From: Chitinophagaceae bacterium UBA7600
GTDB lineage: Bacteria > Bacteroidota > Bacteroidia > Chitinophagales > Chitinophagaceae
Direction: 5' to 3'
NCBI GenBank assembly: GCA_002478885.1
Contig: DLKC01000068.1
Coordinates: 59,493 to 123,492, forward strand
Length of the DNA: 64,000 nt
The stretch's first letter is position 1. Every line of letters begins with the position of its first letter. The translations under genes were made by a program, and so were the position numbers. The notes beneath the pieces were generated by a model, which searched no databases, was not told the DNA's origin, and saw only the letters and a list, made by a program, of their open reading frames with translations. Below, piece after piece: positions 36,061 through 45,388 of the stretch.

Positions 36061-39000
36061 ATGAAAAGCCGTGTAGGGCATTGTATTGCCATAATCCTGC
36101 TGTTTATCAGCTTCGCTTCAAGTTCCCAAACATTTTATAGTTCCGGTATCTGGCAAGACTATGGAGCTCCAATGAGTCCTAAAAATTACCCGGTAATTAA
36201 AGGCCGCTTGGTGAATATTAACTGGTCTGATTTTGAAATAGCGCCGGATGTTTGGAACTGGTCTGTTTTTGACAAGGATATCACTGACCATATTGCCGAC
36301 AGCATGCCCATTATTTTTATGGTGTACACCAGAACGAGTGCGCCTGACTGGATATTTTCCAATGGTGTTCCAAAAGTGGTTGAAACGAACGACCTAGGTG
36401 CTGTTACAGGCTATTCTCCTTATTATCTCGACTCTGACTATAACGTTTATTTTAAAAGAATGATCACAAAGGTGCGGCAGCATGTTAAGGCTTATGCGCC
36501 CTCTATACGCAGCCAAATCGTTGGTGTACAAGGTTGCTACGGAAGTACCGGCGATTATATTTCTTATAAAGGCAATGTACCTGCACAATACCAGATTTCG
36601 ACTGACCAATTCGACAGCCTGTTCCAGGTATATTCGCTTTATTACTACAATGAGTATAAAAATACTGCTCCCCAGATAACCCTACTTAGTAATCCATCGA
36701 ATACAAATTCGTCATCAGCTTTCTGGCTCATCGATAATTGCCCGAACGGGTGGATCAAATGTGGCAATATTGGCAAAGGTTTTCAACTGAATATGGAGTC
36801 TGATAAAAATACCTGGCTCTATGATGTATTGAATAAGCCATGGAACGGCAATTATATAAAATCCAGGTCTGAGATATGGGGCGATCAGTTAGATGCGGGC
36901 TGGTGGACGAAGAACAAATACAAATCCATGTTCGCACTTATGAACTATTGTATTTACTGGGGGCTTGACTGGCCTAACCAAACCACATCGCTTATTGCCG
37001 ACCCAAAGAATGACTCTGCTTATCGCTATTTTAATAAGTACGCCGGGCAAAAAATACCCGGTGTCGCAAAGAATGCCGTGTGTGCTCTCAAAGATGTACT
37101 CGACGCATCAGATGAAGTGAGATTCCCTGCATCGGTTTACGGAACCGTAGACATTGGCAATACAACAAGATATAAGAACATCTGCAACAGTTTTACTGCA
37201 TACGGCGCAAAGCTTGAAGACATAGCAACAGTTATTGGCCCGGAAGGTAATTGCCTCGACGCGTCTGGAACAAATGATGTGGGCTGGCATTTGCTTGCAG
37301 GTAATTATGAACGATACTTAAGACAGATCGATGCTAACAGCACAAGCGCCGGCTATTGGAATATCGACGCAGCTCATAACGACGTTATGTATGGCCGTTT
37401 TGGCCGTGGCTTCGATCTTGCAAAAGGAAAAGATGCACTGTATTTTGATATAGATGATGCGTTTTTCCGCAACGCTCCTTTGAACAGCGGCTACCCCGTT
37501 ACAATAGAAGTTACCTATTATGATAATGGCACTGGCAGCTGGCAACTTTTTTACAACGCGCAAAACAATGCCAACAAAGCGTCAGCTAAAATTACCTGCA
37601 GCAACACATCAACATGGAAAAAAGCAAGCTTCACTTTAAACGATGCTTATTTTGGAAATGGTGGCACACGCGGTTCAGATTTCTACATTAAAAATGCAGG
37701 GACATCCAATGTTATCTTTAGCGTTGTAGAACTATCACGGCCCGAACAATCAGCAACAGGCCTAGTGGTTTCAGCATTACAGCCCTTTGACACAACGTGC
37801 AGTAATTCATTGGTGATTCCCAAATCATTTGTATTGAATGGAACAGCACTGAATGGTAACGCGGTAATCATAGGGCCCGCAAAGGGGTTTTCTTTTTCGA
37901 CTTCAGCCGACAGCACTTTCAGTGATAGCATTGTTTACAATAATTACGGAATTACATTAAACGCTACAGTGTATGTAAAAGTAAAAACAGAAAATGTTGG
38001 CTATTTTTCAGCAGCCATACCTGTTCGCGGCGGCGGCGTTAATTCGGTGTACACTCCAGCAAAAGGCACCATTGTAAATACCAGCCCTTCACTTAACCCG
38101 CTTATTACCACTGTTAGTTGTTACAACAAAAAAGACGGTGTCATCAATCTTCGTGAAACCGGCGGCGTAGGACCATTCAGCTATAACTGGACCAGCAACG
38201 TTCAAAAATTCTGGAACGCAACAACCGATACCATTAGTGGTTTGCAACCGGCAGATTACACTGTGTCGATCAATTCAGCTTATAATTGCTCAACAGCCCA
38301 AACATATACGATTACTCAACCCGATTTACTCGTTACTTCGGTAACCCTTGACAGCCTTATACGCTGTAAAAATGGAACTACCACAATCACCATTTCAGCA
38401 AGCGGTGGCACAATGCCTTATACCGGAGCCGGTACTTTTACCATCGATTCCGGTTACGGAACTTATACGGTAACCGATGCAAGGGGATGTTCAGATCCAC
38501 AGGGGCTCTGGGTAGCCAATGGCACAATCGCTCCTCCGGCCACACCCGGAATCGCAGGACCGGCAAACGTTTCAAAGCACCAGAACGGTGTAGTATTTTC
38601 TATAAAATACCCGAACAGTAGCTATAAATATACCTGGACGGTTCCAGTCGACGCAGCCATAACAGCGGGCCAGAATAGCTCTGCCATAACCGTTAACTGG
38701 GGCGTTACGGGCGGAAACGTAACAGTAAGATCACAAAATGAATGCGGCACGTCTGCCATCGTTACAAAAGCTGTTACTATAAGCGCTTGGTTTGGCACAG
38801 AAGAAAGCAGCGTGGAGATAGCGGAACCTGGCAATAAACAATTGCTTGTTGTCCCAAACCCGGTTAAAGAAACTGCCGCAGTTCAATTTACCACAACCAC
38901 CCAAACCGAGTACACACTGCAGCTAACCGATGCAAGCGGAAGAGTTTTACAAACACAGAAAGGCAAATCCGCTGCAGGCTTAAACAGGGTTTACATAAAT

Positions 39001-39087
39001 GTTTATAGCTTGGTCCCGGGCCAGTACTTTTTAACAATGACCGGGAACAATGGCGAAAAACAAACAACGAGGCTTGTGAAAATATAG
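36061..39087 (+). CDS. Secreted glycoside-hydrolase-like multidomain protein, copy 2
   Basis: A 1,008-residue paralog of the preceding gene, aligning along its whole length without large gaps; by eye well over half the residues are identical, highest in the N-terminal barrel. The order is the same: signal peptide, (beta/alpha)8-like domain with NINWSDFEIAPDVWNW and KSRSEIWGDQLDAGWW, jelly-roll-like domain, an SprB-like repeat starting CYNKKDGVINL, a PKD-like domain and a T9SS tail from VVPNPVKETAAVQF. The conserved Asp/Glu positions in both copies support a preserved enzyme. An ATG at 36061 is preferred over the GTG at 36055. The role is probably degradation or binding of a polysaccharide at the cell surface. 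Confidence 0.82.
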   Translation: MKSRVGHCIAIILLFISFASSSQTFYSSGIWQDYGAPMSPKNYPVIKGRLVNINWSDFEIAPDVWNWSVFDKDITDHIADSMPIIFMVYTRTSAPDWIFSNGVPKVVETNDLGAVTGYSPYYLDSDYNVYFKRMITKVRQHVKAYAPSIRSQIVGVQGCYGSTGDYISYKGNVPAQYQISTDQFDSLFQVYSLYYYNEYKNTAPQITLLSNPSNTNSSSAFWLIDNCPNGWIKCGNIGKGFQLNMESDKNTWLYDVLNKPWNGNYIKSRSEIWGDQLDAGWWTKNKYKSMFALMNYCIYWGLDWPNQTTSLIADPKNDSAYRYFNKYAGQKIPGVAKNAVCALKDVLDASDEVRFPASVYGTVDIGNTTRYKNICNSFTAYGAKLEDIATVIGPEGNCLDASGTNDVGWHLLAGNYERYLRQIDANSTSAGYWNIDAAHNDVMYGRFGRGFDLAKGKDALYFDIDDAFFRNAPLNSGYPVTIEVTYYDNGTGSWQLFYNAQNNANKASAKITCSNTSTWKKASFTLNDAYFGNGGTRGSDFYIKNAGTSNVIFSVVELSRPEQSATGLVVSALQPFDTTCSNSLVIPKSFVLNGTALNGNAVIIGPAKGFSFSTSADSTFSDSIVYNNYGITLNATVYVKVKTENVGYFSAAIPVRGGGVNSVYTPAKGTIVNTSPSLNPLITTVSCYNKKDGVINLRETGGVGPFSYNWTSNVQKFWNATTDTISGLQPADYTVSINSAYNCSTAQTYTITQPDLLVTSVTLDSLIRCKNGTTTITISASGGTMPYTGAGTFTIDSGYGTYTVTDARGCSDPQGLWVANGTIAPPATPGIAGPANVSKHQNGVVFSIKYPNSSYKYTWTVPVDAAITAGQNSSAITVNWGVTGGNVTVRSQNECGTSAIVTKAVTISAWFGTEESSVEIAEPGNKQLLVVPNPVKETAAVQFTTTTQTEYTLQLTDASGRVLQTQKGKSAAGLNRVYINVYSLVPGQYFLTMTGNNGEKQTTRLVKI

Positions 39088-39106
39088 GCGCACTTATATT
39101 CAAAGG

Positions 39107-39140
39107 CCCGGCAACGAAATATTGCCGGGTTTTTATTTTT
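39107..39140 (+). terminator. Terminator after copy 2
   Basis: CCCGGCAA and TTGCCGGG form a perfect 8-bp stem with a 7-nt loop and a T-rich tail, 20 nt past the stop codon. Confidence 0.9.
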
Positions 39141-39173
39141 TCGCTACGGGCTCTGGTGCAGGTGGCATCGCCT

Positions 39174-39269
39174 CTTGTGTCACTCACTTGTGCGTTCTGC
39201 CGGTTAATGAGCAATGTTTATTTGTGCCTGGCTCATTTAAGAATCTGCAGTACAAGAGTGCGACGCAAG
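39174..39269. repeat. Facing pair of repeat arms, class C with class A
   Basis: Left arm CTTGTGTCACTCACTTGTGC at 39174-39193 is the class C variant; right arm GTACAAGAGTGCGACGCAAG at 39250-39269 is class A. CGGGCT lies outside left (39147) and GCTTAATGC then GGCCGGGCC outside right (39291). Confidence 0.9.
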
Positions 39270-39355
39270 GGACGCTTAATGCTTTAACTTAGGCCGGGCC
39301 CGTAAATAGTTGTTTTGTTCTGTAAAAACAATTCTTATTTAAACGCAGCACTGTT

Positions 39356-39363
39356 TATTTTTG
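39356..39363 (+). promoter_or_regulatory. -7 promoter box for purA
   Basis: TATTTTTG matches TAnnTTTG and ends 23 nt before the purA ATG. No spaced -33 box is evident. Confidence 0.45.
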
Positions 39364-39377
39364 CCACTCATTAATAA

Positions 39378-40649
<1,272 letters not shown>

Positions 40650-40907
40650 GTGCTTTAAAATATTTCCTGTTGTTATAGTTCTTAAATTGCGGAAGAATTT
40701 TATGGTAAATTTTTTACCTGTGATATGCCGATTGTTGCATATTTGCTTAAAATTCTGTCACAACAGGCGGGGCAATTTGAAGGCAAAGGATATGCCCCTT
40801 GTTGAAGCAAGCATCTTCCCAAAAAAACAGAAAGATGTAAGTCTCTGAAAAAAATTTTTGCCGATTAAAAAACTCGTTGAAATTTTACGCTAATAATCTT
40901 TACCGGT

Positions 40908-41366
40908 ATGGCAGCAAAATCTGATAAAGACAAAAAAAACACCGGCCGCAAACCCTCTCCGGCCGACAGTAAAAATTCTGATAAGCCTTCGCCAAAGCCG
41001 AAGAAGGCCTTAGATGAAGATGATGACGATTTGGATGAAGATGACGACTTTGAAACTAAGCCTACATCAAAATCCGCAAAAGGAACATCTAAGAAATCAA
41101 AGGCTGAAGATGATGATGACGACGATGATGGCCCTGAAGAATTAGATGATTGGGAAAAGCCGGAAGAAGAAGACAGTTGGGATCCGGATTTCGATGAATT
41201 TGATTTGCCAAAATCTAAAGCAAAGAAAAGCAGTTCCGGAACAGGTGGTGGCGGTGCAAAAAAGAAAGCTTCCGACGATGACGATCTCGGCCTCGATGAT
41301 GACTTTAAAGAGTTTGACCTTTTTAATGACTCCGGTTTTGATGAGGATGATGACGACGATTTTTAA
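40908..41366 (+). CDS. Highly acidic, disordered low-complexity protein
   Basis: I do not recognise a family. The 152 residues are almost all Asp, Glu, Lys, Ser and Pro. A basic N-terminal third (KSDKDKKNTGRKPSP) is followed by Asp-rich runs separated by Lys/Ser linkers, with short aromatic motifs DDWEKPEEEDSWDPDFDEFD and FKEFDLFND. There is no signal peptide or membrane segment, so it is probably cytoplasmic and intrinsically disordered. The base composition is still codon-biased as a real gene, and the downstream pabB starts 15 nt after its stop, suggesting one transcript. A nucleic-acid mimic or a ribosome/RNA polymerase partner is possible but unsupported. Confidence 0.75.
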   Translation: MAAKSDKDKKNTGRKPSPADSKNSDKPSPKPKKALDEDDDDLDEDDDFETKPTSKSAKGTSKKSKAEDDDDDDDGPEELDDWEKPEEEDSWDPDFDEFDLPKSKAKKSSSGTGGGGAKKKASDDDDLGLDDDFKEFDLFNDSGFDEDDDDDF

Positions 41367-41380
41367 TTCCTGCTAACATA

Positions 41381-42673
41381 GTGCAAAGGAACACGGCATC
41401 TTTTACCGTTACAGATAAGCAAATTTTTAAGCAGCAGATATTGACTTGGTGCAGCCATTTTGATATCTGCTGTTTTTTGGATAATAACCAATACCAAGGT
41501 AGCTACCATTCCTACGAATGGCTACTGGCTGTTGATACGCTGAGTATTTTTTCTGAGAAAGAAAATATACTGGAAAGCATGCAACAATACTGCAATAATC
41601 ATCACGACTGGCTGTTCGGGCATCTTGGGTATGACCTTAAAAATGAAATTGAGTCGCTTACTTCCGGCCACAACGACTTCATAAAATATCCAGCTGTTTT
41701 TCTGTTCCAACCGGTAACCGTTATCAGCCTTAAAGATAATTGTGTAACTATCAGCACCACACTGAATTCTCCCCTGCATATTTTTACAGAAGTAACCAAC
41801 GTTGAAGTACCAAAGCACCCCCCCCAAGGCGAAGCTATTATTATTAATTCAAGGTTTTCGAGACAGAAATATATTGATACAGTAGAGAAGCTTCGTGAGC
41901 ATATTCTTCGCGGCGATTGCTATGAAATAAACTTTTGCATGGAATTTTTTGCGGAAAATGTTTCACTCTCGCCGCTTTTTATTTACCGTCAATTAATGCT
42001 GCTATCTCCGAATCCATTTTCCTGCTTTTATAAACTTAACGATAAATACCTCGTTTGCGCAAGCCCTGAGAGATATGTGAGAAAAAGTGGTTCGGCGATC
42101 GTGTCGCAACCAGTGAAAGGGACCATTAGAAGAAACACGTTAGCGGATGAAGATCTTTTGAATAGACGGCAGTTACAGCAAAGTGAAAAAGAACGCAGCG
42201 AAAACGTAATGGTGGTTGATCTTGTAAGAAATGACCTGAGCAAAATATGTAAACAAGGCAGTGTAAAAGTAGATGAGTTGTTTGGCATCTATTCTTTTCC
42301 CCAGCTGCATCAAATGATTTCAACGGTTAGCGGTGAATTGAAAGAAGACACGGATTTCGCTGCAATAATTAAGGCAACTTTTCCGATGGGATCGATGACA
42401 GGAGCTCCAAAGAAAAGAGTAATGGAACTGGTAGAGCAGTATGAAAAAACCAAGCGCGGCATTTTTTCAGGGTCTGTTGGTTACATTACGCCAGATGCGG
42501 ACTTTGATTTTAACGTAGTCATTCGAAGCATCATGTACAACGAGTGTGACAAATATCTCAGCTACCAGGTAGGAAGCGGCATAACCTTCAACAGTAACCC
42601 CTCCGAAGAATACAATGAATGCCTGCTGAAGGCAAAAGCCATCGAAGAAGTATTAAAGAATAGCAAAAAATGA
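41381..42673 (+). CDS. pabB: Aminodeoxychorismate synthase component I
   Basis: A 430-residue chorismate-utilising enzyme of the anthranilate synthase component I family, assigned to PabB, which makes 4-amino-4-deoxychorismate for folate with a PabA partner. Core signatures are GDCYEINFCMEF, SPERYVRK, PVKGTIRR, the SEKERSENVMVVDLVRNDLS block and GSMTGAPKKRVMELV, followed by IFSGSVGYI. It lacks an N-terminal anthranilate-type tryptophan-binding motif, which favours PabB over TrpE. The start appears to be GTG at 41381, since no in-frame ATG fits. It follows the acidic gene by 15 nt and converges on mscS with 16 nt between stops. Confidence 0.9.
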   Translation: MQRNTASFTVTDKQIFKQQILTWCSHFDICCFLDNNQYQGSYHSYEWLLAVDTLSIFSEKENILESMQQYCNNHHDWLFGHLGYDLKNEIESLTSGHNDFIKYPAVFLFQPVTVISLKDNCVTISTTLNSPLHIFTEVTNVEVPKHPPQGEAIIINSRFSRQKYIDTVEKLREHILRGDCYEINFCMEFFAENVSLSPLFIYRQLMLLSPNPFSCFYKLNDKYLVCASPERYVRKSGSAIVSQPVKGTIRRNTLADEDLLNRRQLQQSEKERSENVMVVDLVRNDLSKICKQGSVKVDELFGIYSFPQLHQMISTVSGELKEDTDFAAIIKATFPMGSMTGAPKKRVMELVEQYEKTKRGIFSGSVGYITPDADFDFNVVIRSIMYNECDKYLSYQVGSGITFNSNPSEEYNECLLKAKAIEEVLKNSKK

Positions 42674-42689
42674 CACGGGTTTTTACATT

Positions 42690-45077
42690 TCAGTGCTTTG
42701 CGGACGCATCATTAAATTCTCTGAACGTTATATTATTCTTTTTAAAACGGTCGTAGATATTTTCCAGCACCTCGCCCTTTATAGCATCTGCTTTCGACAG
42801 ATCACTACACCAAAAATAGCAGCTAAGCTCAATGCTGCCATAAGAAAGATCATTTGTCAATATTTGGGGCCCGGGAGTTCTCATGATCAGTGAATCATTA
42901 CACAGAGCTTCGGCGACCAATGCTTTTGCCGAGTGTAGGTCGTTTTCGTACTTTATAAGAAGCGTAACTGTCACTCGTACGTTTTTATTATTTAATGTCC
43001 AGTTTACAACATGGCGTGTTAACAGATCGCCGTTGGGTATAATGATCTCAGCACCATTGGAGGATGTAATATGTATCGACCGGACGCCGATTTCCTTTAC
43101 TGTACCCTTGTGCTCTCCAATTTCAATAGTGTCGCCAACTTTTATCGGGCGCTCCATCGATATCATTAAACCCGCAACAAGATTGCTGACCAAATGCTGA
43201 AGACCAAAACTAATACCCACACCTAGTGCGCCCAGCACTATGGCAAGCTTATCCATTGGTATCCCTGTGGCCATAAAAGCAAGTAATACACCGCCCGTTA
43301 TGACTCCCAGCTTAAGAAATAACTTAACATTACTGAGCCCGAAATACTTTTTGTTTTCCGTTGTGGTAAGGTCTGTAAGGATGGAAATAAAATTGCTGAG
43401 CACCACAGATACCCATATAATAAAAAGATAAAGCAATACTCCTCCGATGGTAAAAGTTGTTGAACCCAGTTCGATTGGGTTATTGAGAAAAACCGTAACA
43501 CTGTCTTTGAGGTAGCTGAAAATATTCAGCGACTGCAGGAAAATTACCACCCACGCAACAGCCGCCAGAAATGCCAATGTCGAAGTAAGTAGTTGATACA
43601 ACCTCAAAAAGGTCTTTTCATGAACGTTAAGAAAAAGAATTCGCAAATGCGCTAATTGAAAGGTGAGGGCCTCCTTTATCACATCAACAAACACATGTAA
43701 AACGATAGCTGTAAAAAGCCCAAAGGTTGCTGATGCTGTCAACACTTTTGCCAGGTTAAACAATCCCATAAAGTTGCAAACAATGGCTCCAGTATGCAGC
43801 ACCACAACCAACACCGTCATCATCAATGCGCGGCTTCGGTTAAAAATCAACGCCTTCTTATTGGTTAAATATTGCACCACGCTTATGGCGATAAGTACAA
43901 CATTCAGGAGCAACAACAGCCATCTTTCTTCATAGGAAGTGTACAAATACAAATTTAAAAATGCAACAACGCGGAACAGCACAAAGAATACCGCCCAAAG
44001 TATTCTCACACGCCATGTAATTCGTTTGTCTTTAAAAAACAACGCAGTTAATACAAGACCTAGCAAAGACCACATCAATTCAACAAAAATCACGGGCGGA
44101 TTTGGAAAAAAAAATGGAGATATGGAAAATGCCAGCAACAGCGTCGCGTAAAATGGATTGCTGCTAAGGTATTTCAGTCTTACGCCCATACTACGCATGT
44201 AACCGATTATATTTTTTTTAAACTGCTTTTCTATAAATATTATCCAGGCGAAAAACCATGCTGCAAGCAGAATAGTAGTAAAGTCGGCGACCCACTGCGA
44301 CTTTAAATAATACATCATTATCGTGCTCCCTGCCTTTGCCGACCGTTTGGTTATCTCAAAAATATCCTGAGGATAGTCGCTCTTTTCAGCACGAAGCAAA
44401 GGCCTGTCACTGGGCTTTAAAATGTTCTGATTAAAATTTTCAAGCTTAGCTTTTATGCTTTCAGACAGGGTAGCCCATTTCATATAGTCAACGGTAATTC
44501 GCCCCTCTACCTTCGCGATTTGTGTGGACCGTATTTTATTGACCGAATCAGCACTGATCCATTTCTCCAGGATTCGTTTGTAGTCACTTACCAGCTCTTC
44601 TTTTAAAATGCTGTCCGTTGCATTTATTTTAAAAGACGGGTCGTTGATAAAATGCAAAATATTTTTTTGCGCCTTTGCTATATCCTGGTTAAGCCTGGTC
44701 AACTGCTTGCTGTAAGCATCCAGGTTTTTCTTGACTTGCTCCAGAAAAACAGATTGAGACTTCAATAGCCTGTAACTTAAATGATCTTCCAGGCCGTTGA
44801 TAACTGAATCGGAATAAGCAATCCGTTCTTCGATATCGGTGATGCCTGCATCAATTGAACGGGTATTAAATCCCTTATCAAGGGAGAGATTTATGGCGTT
44901 GATTGCATCGATGGTTCCCGACAACTTTGTCATCATCGTTAATGTAGAGCTGTCGGACAGTATATCTTTGGATCGCTCAATTGCTTTCCACGTAAGCGAA
45001 TCGGTGTTGCTGCCTTGCCCGGTACAGCAGAAGACAATCATAAATACCGAAGCAAACAACAGGGCTGTCTTTTTCAT
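42690..45077 (-). CDS. Large mechanosensitive channel, MscS family
   Basis: A 795-residue inner-membrane channel. After a signal peptide (residues 1-21) comes a periplasmic region of about 240 residues with predicted coiled coils, then about eleven transmembrane helices and the MscS core. The pore helix region is LAIVLGALGVGISFGLQHLVSNLVAG, here quoted in part (ALGVGISFGLQHL), followed by the beta domain VGDTIEIGEHKGTVKEIGV and IIIPNGDLLTRHVVNWT. The large periplasmic part makes it MscK/YbdG-like in design rather than a minimal MscS. It releases solutes under hypo-osmotic stress. The ATG at 45077 begins the signal peptide; the frame continues to 45170 and touches a repeat. Confidence 0.92.
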   Translation of the reverse strand: MKKTALLFASVFMIVFCCTGQGSNTDSLTWKAIERSKDILSDSSTLTMMTKLSGTIDAINAINLSLDKGFNTRSIDAGITDIEERIAYSDSVINGLEDHLSYRLLKSQSVFLEQVKKNLDAYSKQLTRLNQDIAKAQKNILHFINDPSFKINATDSILKEELVSDYKRILEKWISADSVNKIRSTQIAKVEGRITVDYMKWATLSESIKAKLENFNQNILKPSDRPLLRAEKSDYPQDIFEITKRSAKAGSTIMMYYLKSQWVADFTTILLAAWFFAWIIFIEKQFKKNIIGYMRSMGVRLKYLSSNPFYATLLLAFSISPFFFPNPPVIFVELMWSLLGLVLTALFFKDKRITWRVRILWAVFFVLFRVVAFLNLYLYTSYEERWLLLLLNVVLIAISVVQYLTNKKALIFNRSRALMMTVLVVVLHTGAIVCNFMGLFNLAKVLTASATFGLFTAIVLHVFVDVIKEALTFQLAHLRILFLNVHEKTFLRLYQLLTSTLAFLAAVAWVVIFLQSLNIFSYLKDSVTVFLNNPIELGSTTFTIGGVLLYLFIIWVSVVLSNFISILTDLTTTENKKYFGLSNVKLFLKLGVITGGVLLAFMATGIPMDKLAIVLGALGVGISFGLQHLVSNLVAGLMISMERPIKVGDTIEIGEHKGTVKEIGVRSIHITSSNGAEIIIPNGDLLTRHVVNWTLNNKNVRVTVTLLIKYENDLHSAKALVAEALCNDSLIMRTPGPQILTNDLSYGSIELSCYFWCSDLSKADAIKGEVLENIYDRFKKNNITFREFNDASAKH

Positions 45078-45174
45078 AGCAGGTTTACTGTTAATATTTT
45101 TCGACTGATTGAATGTACACGCGCTGATCAGATATAAAATTTTTTGAGCCCGCTGAATCAAGGCTTTCAACTTC

Positions 45175-45299
45175 GTTGCGTCGCACTCTTGTGCGTTTAT
45201 ACCGTTAGCTGGCTAGGCAGCAAAGAACAATAAAACAGTTTTACAATTGCCTTTTTTGTCGCTGCTCTTTGCTACAGCCGTACAAGTGAGTGACACAAC
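45175..45299. repeat. Facing pair of repeat arms, class A with class C
   Basis: Left arm GTTGCGTCGCACTCTTGTGC at 45175-45194 is class A; right arm GTACAAGTGAGTGACACAAC at 45280-45299 is class C. GAGCCCGCTG lies outside left (45147). The pair fills most of the 311-nt gap between the mscS and AsmA-like genes; nothing else is seen there. Confidence 0.9.
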
Positions 45300-45388
45300 C
45301 AAAGCCACATAGTTATTCAACTGCCGAATGCCAAAACTTATTCTTTGCATTACTATTACAAAGCAGGCCTGGTTATTTACCGCCGGCC

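Noticed and set aside
38888..39214. 108-residue minus-strand frame containing NAQVSDTRGDA
   Set aside because: It is antisense to the paralog's 3' end and its N-terminus is translated repeat and terminator DNA; the similarity to the permease tail only reflects the shared class C arm.
39174..39269. Facing repeat pairs as miniature transposons (MITEs)
   Set aside because: Outer CCCGGC boxes look like inverted ends, but I could not see target-site duplications, and pair lengths vary from 95 to 232 bp; left open under the repeat finding.
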